In this document: piece by piece, positions 1 to 11,720 of the stretch | Layout: every line of letters begins with the position of its first letter | Numbering within the stretch: the stretch's first letter is position 1 | From: Setophaga petechia | Lineage: Eukaryota; Chordata; Aves; Passeriformes; Parulidae | Length of the DNA stretch: 64,000 bases | Direction: 5' to 3' | Assembly: GCA_024362935.1 (NCBI GenBank) | Contig: JANCRA010000040.1 | Span: 5,890,001 to 5,954,000 of the forward strand | Position numbers and translations under genes: made by a program | The notes under the pieces: generated by a model | Database searches by the model: none | What the model was told of the DNA's origin: nothing | What the model saw: the letters and a program-made list of their open reading frames with translations, nothing else

Positions 1-3000
1 TTGGGTGATGAACGCTGTAATATTGAACATTGTATACGACTGAAGGAAAAATATGAAGGAATCTTCAGTGCATTAAAAGCAATTATAAACTAAACTAAGA
101 TCAATGATGTGAAAAAGTACAACATAGGAATGATTTTGCTTACACTGTTTCATCTGCTTTCAAGTTCCAAACACAAATCTTGGAGCTTCTGAATTTCATG
201 ACCTTCTAGTATAATTTGCTTAGTTCACAACAAAACCTTGTTAATTTAATAATAATAGATATTTTATAATTTTATAAAATATAAAATTATAAAATAATTT
301 TATAGATAATTTTATCAGTAGAGCTATTTGATAGCATAAAATTATCTGATCTGTTGCAATTCATTCTGTTTCAAAGCAGAAAATCACCACAGACTAGACA
401 CTGCCATTATCTCAACCTAGAGAGTACATTTACTCTTGACACCAAACATGGTATTTATTTTGAAATGGCAGCTGTAGTTAAGACATTATACAAAACTACA
501 AGAAAACAAATCTCCAGTTTTTCAACAGCATCACCCAGCTTGGTGTTGATGGCTTTCTGAGAGTGCACGAAATACCTCTTAGACCCTGAGCCACTGACCC
601 TAACTCTTTGAATGCAGCCATCCCTTTAAAAGCAGCCATACTCCTCTCCCACTCTACTTATGCAGACGTGCATGCAGACATTTGCCATCTGCATAGGACT
701 TCACAGCAAACTACTGTTCCCCCATAATTATCAGCTTAAAAAGAGAAAGGGGAACTCATATCAGGAATTCAAGTCTCTTTTTTTATGCAGAAAGAGAAAG
801 AACCTAGGAAATAATGTGGAACTGTATTTTGATTTCCAGTTTATGTCTGGAATCTTTTGCCCTATAATGGCTGTTTCTACACTAAAAGAGAAGATACAAA
901 TGCCTCACCTCAGTTACAGTCTACTGCCTAAATGCATTAGGGGTGATTTGTGTACAGTGTCAAAAACTATGGCAAAAGCTAGGCCATTAAAAAAAGTACA
1001 TATCTAAATAGCATGGTTATGTTAAGGATAAAAGAAAAATGTATTGTGGTTGAAGTCTTGCATGTGTTTGGGAATGTAAAACAGAACACACTTGCAGAGG
1101 AGACACTGGCAGAGTCTCAGTTATAACACACAGTTATTTCCACTATAATATAATTCAGATATTTCAAATACTTCAAACATTTATATTTTTTGTACAATCG
1201 CAATACTTTTGAAAATTCGCTGTGTTTGAGCAGTGCATTTATAGGGGCTGAAGGACAGGACGTTGCAGGCACAGATGACATTCATCAGTCACGAAGCAGA
1301 GGGATGCCTCTGCCTGAGGCAATGACACAGTTCTAACACACATTTTTACATACAGCTACAGAATTTCAGACTTCAATAACAGAGTCAGCTTTTACTCGCT
1401 TATGTTTAAAACAGCTTTGTCAAAAGGTGTTAAGTACCCTGATCTTTTGCTTCAGAAAAACAATTCTTGCACAGTAGGTGCAATTTCTTCTTGATCACAG
1501 CTAATCATTAAAGCCGTATTAAATTTTAGTACAAAAATTGTAGGGAACTTATAAGCATTTTCTATTTAATAATGGAACCAGAAAACCTTGAAGTAAACAA
1601 AACTTAATGATAACATCTCTACCTATTCCTATTAAGAGACTAAATTAAAAATAAAACCATTTAACCATTTAATTCCTTTAACAATGAAAATCTTACTCAG
1701 AAAAAGGAAAGAAAACTGCATATATTCAAAATTTATTCACTCTGTACTTGATGAAATGCAGAGGAAACCTACATCTCCACCTCTGAAACCAGCAAGTTTC
1801 AAATATGACTGTGATTTGTTTTCTTTCCATGCAAGGCAGTATCTAAATCATTGCTCCACACCACCCACACAGCTATACTCTAATGCCCTTTCCAGAACCC
1901 AGCTTTACTGTCATGTAAAAGAGAATGAAGGCTAAACCTTAGTCCTATGAAATCAGACTGAAGCTTTCCTTATTGTCACCAAAATACCAGAAATACACAG
2001 TAGATGGTTCATACCACTCACCAGAAATATTCATGCCAGGACTGCATGGACCCCCTTACAGGGGTGAACAGCTCTTTCCATCGATTGTGGAGAAAGACTG
2101 ATGAAGCCTTCCCTAGGTTTGAGGCGTAATTTTAAAATCTCCCAAACCAGATGGATACCAGTCTGAGCAGGAAAGAGATCTGGCACTTGTCACAGAGGAA
2201 CATCAGAGCACAGCAGTCACCTGGGGCTGGCTGGTGGAAGGCCCAGGACAGTCACTGGGCTACACCCTGCTGGGGCATTTGCAGCTCTGACTTTTAAGAA
2301 ACAGTGGCTGTTCAGCACAACTCCATAATAACTTCAAAGAAGCCACAGAAGGACATGGGGTACAACAGACACTCAATAAACAGGTGTGTATGATCCTTAA
2401 AAAAACAACCCTTACACCTCAAGTCAGTTTCATCATTCCCTCATTACCCAGAATCATTTTACCATCTGTCCTCTTTGCAATCTGTTTTCCCTTCCCAAAT
2501 GCTAACATATAAGTGAACAATGCACCATGACCTCTCTGATGTTACTGACACCAATTTCTTTAGAGCATAGATAATGAATGTCAATGGCACCAACACAATC
2601 CTGCAGTTTCTTGTGTTGTTCGCTCCAAATAACCTGAATTCACATCATGTCAGTGAGGCCACTGCGAGGCCACTCCTTTCAGTAGGAGTTGTTCATACAA
2701 ATAAAGATCATTTCCTTGACCCCAAATGCAAAAGATGTCTACAAGAGTAGCACAACAATTTAAGTGTCTGAGGCTGTTAGAGCCCTATGATTAGTTTATT
2801 AGAGCACTGGAGAGTGCCTTTGCATCAGTGCCAACTTTCTCACATATGACAATATACTGTATAGAGTGTTTAGCTCTATGTATTTAAGCAAGAAGAGAAA
2901 CTCAATACACACTATTCACTCCAATTACTCACCAAGATGTGAAGAATCTCTCATCTCATGAACATAAAAACAAACAACAATTGTAACACATATTCCTTTG

Positions 3001-5101
3001 AAAACAAGCCATGGTTATTCATAAAGTTTTTGAATTGTCTGGCAAGTCCTTTTTGCTTATTGACAGGCTGTAATTGCTGCCTCTTAGCTAAAGTGAACCT
3101 TCAGCCTGACCTTGTCCCTGACCCCTAGTTTAATCTTTTATATTGACTTAGATACAATCTGTGCCTAACACATTTTGGCAAAGTACCACAACTTGATATT
3201 GTTTTGCTTTTGACAGACTTCTCCTAACTCTGGCCACTTCTGTGGTTTCACTCACTGCAACTATCTGGCATTATCAGGGGATTGAAATGTGCAAATGGTA
3301 TGCTGCTTGTAAAAAAAAAAAAAAAATCCCCAAAAACCTCCTTGAGGCCAAAAGAAATTCAGTGCCTGCCCTTGAGCTGAGCTCTCCTCATTCTTGGTCT
3401 CACTGGGCTTGAGTCTCGAGGCAGAGATTGGCTCCAGGTCAGAGCAGAGGCTGCCAGCCCCCAGCAAGGCTCAGGTCTGGCAGAGACCTCGGCAGCAGGC
3501 GTGACAGCTGGGACCTATGACAGAGGTGGAAAGGCTGGAGCTTTCAGAGCAACCCAGATGAGAAATCTGGCAGTTCTGCCATTGAACAAGATTTGAAACA
3601 GATATTCTGGCCAGACGTTTGGATACAGAAAGATCATCCATAAAGTTTCTCAACAAGAAAAGCCACAATGAAATCAACATTGCAATAAGACAGGAATGCA
3701 GGCCTTTACAAAGATGCAGGATTTCTAAGTAAAAAAATCCAGAAGAAGAAGGCAAAGCTGACACTTACTTGGTTGCTGATGCTTTCTGAACAGAAAGATT
3801 GAACTGGCTTCTTTATATCATCCAATTATCCCTGGCCCAAAAGTCTCCCAGAGGGGAATGGACGACTCCCCCTCTTACCACTTTGAGTCCAAGACACTTA
3901 CCTGCTTGAACCCACACAGGTAATTTTCTCTCCTCTCTCCCTCTAAGTAGTAAAAAATAAATGCATGTTATGTAACCCAAGGTGGGGATCATCCAGGTAC
4001 AGTCATCTACAGCCAAGGTATCTCTGTCACCTCAAGGCTTTTTCTGTATCTGGACAAGAGAGGCTGGAAAGGAGCTCAACCTCCATATATGCTTAGAAAA
4101 GGTGAAATTTACTTACAGGTCTCCATTTACTTTTAAATGGACAAAACTGGGTTACAAATTCCCACTAGACCAAGTGTGCTATTTTTCAGGTACTTTCTTT
4201 CCTACAGAAGAATAAGACAATTCTGAGAAGTTAAACAGCTGCCAAAATAATACTAAAATAGGAGTGGTCTGCAACAGTTCAGGGTAATGTTAGCTTCAGA
4301 TGAGGTCAGGAATTTCTGTAGCAGTGAATCGGCGCTCTCTGGATTTCACAGTGAGGTCATGGGTCTATGTGACAAAGCTACGAAGTTGTTTCTGTGTCTT
4401 AGGACTGCTCTCCTAGCCCTATTGCAGTGTGTTTGTGGCACTTCTATGCTGGCAGGGGAACATACACAGACTGTCTGGGACGAGAATCATCTGCTACAAC
4501 TTGCTGTGTTTAAGTGTTAGAAGGCAGCTGGCTTCAGCTTTTTCATGCCAAGCAAAGTGATGGACAAGAGAGAGAGGAGAAATGCACTACTTTAGATGTT
4601 CCTTGCAGCCTCACTCCTCTGCTCCCTTGGTCCTCATTAAATGTTTGCTCAATCCATCAAATTTATTAAACTATTGTTTTCCCAGCTTGGCTGTTTTGCA
4701 GGGACTCTGACAAGACAACTATTCTTGATGAACATCTGGGATCCCCAGCAAAGTACTGCAGAAGAAAGAATGACACATAGTACAGAAGAAAAGAATAAAA
4801 ATTGACAAAAGACGTGGTTTTATCCGAACTGTAGACCACAAGATTCAGAATCTCTCCTTTGCATGAATGGAAGTGAAGAAGGAAGGCTAAAATGGTACCT
4901 TGAATGTAGAATATACTTTGAGAGCAGTTTTTATGCATCATAATAAAAAGTGAGCTGGAGTTGATCCTTGATTCCTGGAATAGAACAATTTTAAAGCTTA
5001 ATAAAGGATAGGAAAGACTACAATGAAGAGGAGATCTAAATAGAAAACACCAACTGATTAAAATAAAAAATTATTACTAACCAAACTGGGAAAAGTCACT
5101 T
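1..5101. other. PDGFD: Intron 1 interval, mostly unique AT-rich sequence
   Basis: Apart from the AT palindromes near 260-347 and a 16-A run at 3311-3326, I see no gene or identifiable repeat. The stretch 2040-2420 and the GC-richer stretch 3340-3560 are unlike their surroundings and could be old unidentified repeats. No PDGFD exon was recognised. Confidence 0.6.
260..347. repeat. Two adjacent AT-rich palindromes
   Basis: Arms at 260-276 and 280-296 are perfect 17-bp inverted repeats with a 3-base spacer, composed only of A and T. A second pair, agataattttat at 304-315 and ataaaattatct at 336-347, is perfect over 12 bp with a 20-base loop. Both lie in intron 1. Low complexity makes some self-complementarity likely by chance. 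Confidence 0.85.
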
Positions 5102-5782
5102 AAAAGCTGTCTAGCAGAAAAGAATCTGACAGTGTTAGTCAACAGCAGCTGAACATGATCCAGGGTGTGCCCAGGTGGCCCAGAAGGCCGATGGCATCCT
5201 GGCCTGGATCAGCCAGGTGTGGCCAGCAGGAGCAGGGCAGTGACCGTCCCCCTGTACCCAGCACTGCTGAGGCCACAGCTCCAATCCTGTGCTCAGCTCT
5301 GGGCCCCTCAGTGCAAGAGAGACATTGAGGGGCTGGAGCATGTCCAGGGAAGGGCAACAGAGCTGGGGAAGGGTCTGGAGCACAAGTGCTGTGAGGAGCA
5401 GCTGAGGGAGCTGGGGGCACTCAGCCTGGAGAAAAAGAGGATCAGGGGGGACCTCATGTAAAAGCAGGTTGTAGAGAGGTCGGGGATGATCCCTTGTCTC
5501 AGGTAACAGGTGAAAAGATGACAGGAAATGGCCTCAAGTCGCCCAGGGGAGGTGCAGATTAGATATTAATGCAAATTTCCTCACTGAAAGGGCTGTCAAG
5601 CATTGGAACAGGATGGTCAGGGAAGCAGGGGAATCACTGCCCATGAAGGAATTTGAAAGAATTCTACATGTGGCACTCAGGGACATGGATTAGTGGTGAA
5701 CCTGGTACTGCTGGGTAAATGGGTGGACATGATGACATTAGAGATCTTTTCCCATCTAAAAGGTTCTGTGATTCCATGAATG
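5102..5782 (+). mobile_element. CR1 LINE fragment (3' part of ORF2 and tail)
   Basis: 5'-truncated CR1 retrotransposon copy. The forward frame near 5165-5461 gives the C-terminal region of CR1 ORF2, with recognisable pieces such as [20 protein letters not shown] and [18 protein letters not shown]; typical functional copies have QLWGPQ and LFSLEKRRLRGDL here. It is followed by the usual noncoding end with a ggacatgg-ttagtggtg stretch and a terminal gattccatga. The reverse transcriptase core is missing and the remaining frame is broken, so the copy is dead. It lies antisense to PDGFD inside intron 1. Confidence 0.93.
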
Positions 5783-8700
5783 GGTGCTTAGGGTTCTCAA
5801 GTCCCTGCACAAGCTTCAGCTGTCTCTGACCTAAGAACTAGATGGAACTTGTCTCTCCAGGGTGCCTCTTGTCCAACTATAGGTGAGTAGAGGTCAATTA
5901 AGAAAGGACCAAGGAGAACGTAAACACTGTATTTTTAAAGTATGCTATTGCATTTGAATTCACCTGTGTCTAATAACCCTATTTAAACTCAGAATGAGAA
6001 CAATTATGTCTACTAAAACATATAACATTAATACTGTTTTACTTACACTGGCTAATTGAAATAATACATGCTGGTTGTAAAGTTTCAAAACAAGTCAAAT
6101 ACCTAAAGTGGTTTATTAGTAACGAGTTAAATGGAAGACAGTGGTTAAGCACCTAGAATACCAAGTGCTGAAACCGATTCTGACAGCACTAGTCTCTTCT
6201 GCAAATATAGATAATGTATCTTTCTTGACAGTTTATTTAAGTATTTTTGGTTCGCTGAATAATTCATTAAAAGCTGAAACCAGCAAAGAGTTGAGGAAAT
6301 AAGAACCAAAACAAAAAGCTTCAGAGATAGCTTGCTTTCTAATTTCATCTTGTAAGCAAAAGCACAGGGTGAGAGGATGAGCACTGCAGTTCTGAAGCCC
6401 TGAATGCAGTTATTAGAAATAAACATATTAAGTCAATAATTAAAATGTTATTTTGTTTAATTAATTACTTTATTATAAATGATAAAACTTGCAAAAAATA
6501 GTGAAACATATACATCATATACTTTAATTTATTGAAGAAATAGTACCTAAATAAATAAGAAAAAGAAGTTGTTCAAAACTGCTTCTTGCTCCCATAAAAG
6601 CAGATTCAAACCTGTAAATGATCACTATAACTAAGTGCAAAAAAGAAAGAAAATGAAGAAAGTCAATGTGAAGAATTCCTCTTTCAGAGATCATGTTGCT
6701 GAAGTATTTGCTTTGTGTTAAAATTCTTCAAACTGTGAATTTAAAATATCACAGGTCCTTTATCATTCTGAGAAGACAAATTTACACTGCTTAATTTGTA
6801 TCCAGAAGAAATGAAGGCAGAAAAGCTTCACCTGACACTCAGTCATGCAGTCTTTTCTTAGCTCTACTGTATTACTGCATAAAAGAGATAAAATACCATC
6901 ACTGGTGAAGCTTTGAATGCTTCACTGTAGCATACAGCCTCCTGGGTGCTTGTCCTTGAACAGCTCTGCAACAGCTTCCCCCAAAGTTGGGCTGGAAATG
7001 AAGGGCTGGCAGACTCCAGGAGTGCCTGGCCACTATCTGCAGAGATTCAATTGCTGGAAAGACTCTAAGCAATTTTCTTCAAAGAGAACACTTCATTAAA
7101 ACTTCAATATACAAATGACGTTTGGTCATGTCAAACACTTCTTTGGGCACAAGAAAAAGACTGCTGCTGTGTCAGACAAGGAAGTCTGCCTGAATTGCAT
7201 GGTTTGGCACTAGAAAAATCCCAACCCCTTTCTGTACTGCAAGGAAAGAAACAGCAGCAAGAATTAGTCAGCGGTGGGTCACAAAAGCTAAAACAATGCT
7301 GGCCTGCTTTATTTCCACTAGCAGAAACCAGAGATCATTCATCACCATACCTGTATAAACAACCTATTACAATGCTTCATGCCAAAAAAGTAAAACAAGA
7401 GGGTTTACTTCACAACGTATGGCTACAACCCAACTTTGCCATTCCTGAGACGCTGGAGAGGAGAGGCACAGTGCCCACACACCCCACCACTCTCCTCACA
7501 CTGAGCTACCCAGCTATATTTTGGGGGTCAGAAGGAGGACAAGAGGTTCATTGATCGACTCCAGTTCCCAGTGCAGAGAGAGTCGCAACCCCAAAACTGG
7601 GGATCTTGGACAATCCAAACTCCACCTGGCTCCTCATGCTGCCACCACAGGCAACCAGTACCTGGCACTTCCAGATACCTGACACAGACCCCTCGCTGCT
7701 CTCATGATCTCCAGCATCACAATCGCTGCAATGCTACTCACGTAATGCAGGAGGTCTGAACTCAAGGATCCTTAATTAATTCCTGAGTTCTCCTTGAGGG
7801 AACAGAAGCTGCTGAAGCATCTTGGCTTCCCAAGACAAAGCAGGAGTTAGCTGTTTTGTTTATTTTCTCGGCTTCTGCCAGTGTGGCCCAGTGTGGGTGT
7901 GTCTTGAGCACAAGGAGCTGCACAAACACAGACAACATTCCTTTAAGAGCATTTCTGGTGGGCATGGAGCCATTCCTCCCAACACCCCAGCTGCTCTGCC
8001 CAGCTGAACTTGAAAAAGCAGTATCTCCCGAAGCCAAGCACTATTCTACAAGATCATCAATCATCTCATTGAGAATCATCAACTTAAGGGAGGATTTAGT
8101 CTCTGAGGTGGGGAAGAAAGTTCCTTGGGGAGATGCCAGGAGACATCACCATGGATAATCAGTGAAACATAAAAAAAAACCCAAAAAAAAACTCTATAAA
8201 GCAAGCCAGGCTGTAGCAGAGCAGTCCTGCAGAACAGGTATTCTACATCCAGGACCTAAAGAAATATTAGGAGATCAAGAGGAATTACTTTAAAGAGCCA
8301 CAGGATTTATTAGAAGGTGTTAAACTTTCTGTTAGCATTTTGACCTATCACATATAAAATACTACAGGTATGCAGCTTTTGAGAGTATGTTCCCAATATA
8401 ACTTTTTATTTTTCTTATTTTCTATTAAAGATTTCATGAGCTTTCAGCAAGCATTTTATTCCTATAGAGTTTATTTGAGATCCTTGTCTGTTAGTCCAGT
8501 GGTGGTTCAGAAGCACCTGAAAGGTCTCTCGATGACATTTTTCCCTCCATTGTTAGATCTTTGCAAAAGGTGACACATTCTCCACAAACTGCTGGCTAGC
8601 TGCCCAGCACAGGAAAGAGATGAAGCACCTGCCACCTCCCCTCCTGCTTCTGAAAGGAAAAGAGAAAGGGAAATTCTTTCCTGAACAACATGAGCTGAGC

Positions 8701-10235
8701 TGCATAGACATGCTATTGGAGATGCTTGCTGTGGGAAGACATGTGGGAAACTCTCCAATGAACAATCAAAAGGAATGAGGAAAAGTGCCATCCTGAGACA
8801 AATGGGAATTCCACCTAAAATGTGAACTACTCGGACAGACCTTGAAAATTTGCATTTAGGGCTTTTGAGCATTTCTGAGCAATGCTGGCAGACCTTTGCA
8901 GATGTTGTGCTGCAAAGTTGATACTGCTGCATTTGTAGGGTCCCTCTCGTGCCAGAGGGACTCATTACTGCACAAAAATTGGCACCAGCTCTGCTAGAAG
9001 CACCACATCTCACTGGCTTTAAGAGACAATGCCATCTCCTCCCTCCTCCTTTCTCTTGTGAAAGCTAAAAAACCAGTCCAGCATTCAAATACACACCCCT
9101 CCCCCTCAGCTTTGTATTAAAAAGAAACAATAGAAACCACTCAGATCTCAATGCATATTAATTTTCACCTTACATACTATTGCTATCCACCATTTAAAAT
9201 ACAATTGGTTGTGTATTAAAAAATACTTTACATGTGACTTTAGGTTTCTCTTTTTTAATTAGCAGGAGTAAGTGTGTTTAGGAGACTTAACTAAAATTAA
9301 CAGAAATAATTGGCTGATGGTTTTAAGAATTAAATGCCTTTCTATTCCTAAGCTGAAAATGGGACAGCATGTTAGCAACACAGAGGGTGTGGGGAAGGTC
9401 AGACACTTCACTGAATATAACTTCACTTTGGTCTCTTTCCAGGAAGCGAGCAAAAGTGCCACTGACACCTTTTTCTGCCAAAAGAAAGCAGACCAAGAAA
9501 TGGTTGGGTTGAACTTAAAATGAAAAGGATATTCCTTTGCTTTCCTATAGCCAAGGAATGTAACGTAAAGAAGCCAATCACTCCAGTCACGCACAATTTG
9601 GCACAGGAGAAGAGGCAAAAAGATGGTCACCATGTACCCATGCTCAGCCAGGTACTCTGAGCCACACTCTCCAAAACCTCTTACCCTCTGCACAGGGACA
9701 GGATGAAAGTCGTATCACAGTGAGGAAAATGGATATTGTTCAATATAAGCAGAACATTTACAGGCAGCAAAATCAAAAAGCTTCCATGCAGCACATAATT
9801 ACCTTGTACAGCTCACTGTAACAGGAAATGGAAAAGGTTTACATGAGTTTAAAAAATATTAGACATTTGTAGAGGATGGATTCATCATAAGCTGTAAAAT
9901 ATGATGGTTTGGATGCAAACAATGGCTCAGCAAGCCTCCACAGTGATACTGATTACTGAAAGTTGGGAGAGTGTACCAGAGGAAATGTCTCCAGCTTTCC
10001 TCTGATTTTATATTCCTTGGCTCGACCTTGTGTTATTGCAGTCTTTGCACAACTGAGAAGAGGCTCTCTGCGTGCAAGAGGCTACACCAAGAAAGCCAGA
10101 AACTACTTTGTATTAGGCACTAAACGTCTTTGTGGCCCCTGGGAAGGCATGTGACCTCAGTTCTCGTTCTGCCATCACCAATGCGCAAGCAGTTTGCCAA
10201 CAAATAATTAGCTAATGGCTATATGTCTTAACCAT
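5783..10235. other. PDGFD: Intron 1 interval, nothing assigned
   Basis: Unique-looking sequence. The longest open stretch, on the minus strand between 8507 and 9013, lacks an ATG start at its left end, lacks recognisable motifs, and is not called a gene. A stretch near 7440-7760 is richer in C and G but shows no known repeat. Confidence 0.55.
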
Positions 10236-11720
10236 GAAATAGAATTATAGAATCATTTAGATTTGAAAATAGCTTTAAGATCATCAAGTTCAACCCCGCA
10301 CTCCCAACTTCACCACTATAAACCATGTCCCTAAGCATCATGTCTTTCAAATACCTCCTGCGGTGGTGACACTTCCATTTCCCTGGAGAGCTTGTAATTC
10401 CCCATATACCCAATAGATGATAGAGATTCTCCTTGACCCTTTCTTCTGCGGCTAAGGTATTTGAAAACATATTTTCTGTTGTCTTTTATGGCACTATCCT
10501 GTCTAAGTTCTAGCTGGGCTTTGGCTCTTTTCACTTTCTCCCTGCATAACCTCATGGTACTTATTTGTAATCCTCTTGAGTTGCCTTCCTCTTCTCCTAA
10601 AGGTTACAAATTCTCCTTTTCATCCCAAGTTCCACCCAAATCTCTCCATTCAGCCATCCAATAATCACCATTCCCCACTGGCTCATTCTATGACATCTGG
10701 GGACAGCCTGCTCCTGCATCTTTAAGATTTCCTTCTCATAGCCCATCCAGCCTTCCTAGATTCATCTGCCCTTTATGACTCACTCTCAAGGACTCTTTTG
10801 GTTGCCCTTGTAAAATGGATCAAAGTTTGCCCTCTGAAGTCCAAGTTCAGAGGAACTGGAACCAAAAACATGACTGCTGTGCCCAGGACAGCCTCCAACC
10901 ACCCCACTGCCCCCCAGTCCCTCTCTGCTCACAAACACGTGGTCCAGGGGGACACCCTCCCTAGTTGGCTCCCTCACCAACTTTCAGCTTCAGGAGAGTC
11001 TTTTCCACAGCCTCCAGGAATACCCTGGACTGTTTCCTCTCTTCTGTGTTGTACTTTCAGCAGACATCTGGTAAGCTGAAATCCCTCACAAAAACAAGGG
11101 CTAGGAATTGTGAAATTTGTCCCAGTTTCTTATAGAATATTTTACACGCTCCCTCATCCTGGCTGGGTGGTCTGTAACAGACTTCCACCAGAATAGCTGC
11201 CCTGTTGGCCTTCCCCCTGGTTCTTACCCATAAATGCTCAACCCTACGGTCACCATCATTAAGTTCCAGACAACTGAGACACTTCCCAACATACAGGGCT
11301 ACCCCCTCATCTCTCACTGGTTGCCTATCCCTTCTCAAGAACTTGTAGCTGTCCACTGCAGCACATCAGTTGTGTGAGTCATCCCACATTTCTGTGAAGG
11401 CAATGTCACAGTTTTCCTGCTAGGCCACGGTTTCTATTTCCTCCTCCTTGTTGCCCATGGTGTGTGCATTGCTGTTGATGCACTTCACAGGCTACTGATC
11501 ACACTGCATTTTTGGGGGAAGAAGTCCTATTTCCAGTGTGACCATTCTCAGGCACATCATCAACCCTTCCATCTTTGCTGCTGACTGGATGTACATCCAC
11601 AACTTCCACTGAGATGGCAAACAGCATCACCTTGCTAGCCCACAATCTCTCAAACATCAGTGTGATGTCCTCAGGCTTTAATCCTTTCCCCTTCAAATCT
11701 AGTTTAAAGATCACTCAATG
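10236..11720 (-). mobile_element. CR1 LINE copy with internal deletion (endonuclease region kept, RT core lost)
   Basis: Read on the minus strand from 11720 down, the order is: end of the ORF1 or inter-ORF region (about 11714-11456); the endonuclease domain of ORF2 (about 11356-11057, with pieces such as GVALYVGKCLSCLEL, VCYRPPSQDE and LALVFVRDFSLPDVC); the end of that domain (REPTREGVPLDHVFV); the linker before the reverse transcriptase (about 10555-10400, CREKVKRAKAQLEL); then an abrupt switch near 10390 to the 3' tail ending in tagaatcattt-like repeats. The reverse transcriptase core and C-terminus are absent and frames are broken. The D-N-P residues of the endonuclease GDFNLPDV motif appear altered (RDFSLPDV). 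It is in the same orientation as PDGFD. Confidence 0.93.

Noticed and set aside
8507..9013. 168-codon minus-strand open stretch in intron 1
   Set aside because: It begins at GTG, has no recognisable domain, and lacks convincing splice signals; probably chance.
9259..9693. 144-codon minus-strand open stretch in intron 1
   Set aside because: It also begins at GTG and shows no family motif.
11057..11356. 99-codon minus-strand frame as a possible host enzyme
   Set aside because: It is the CR1 ORF2 endonuclease domain (GVALYVGK, VCYRPPSQDE) within a dead LINE copy.
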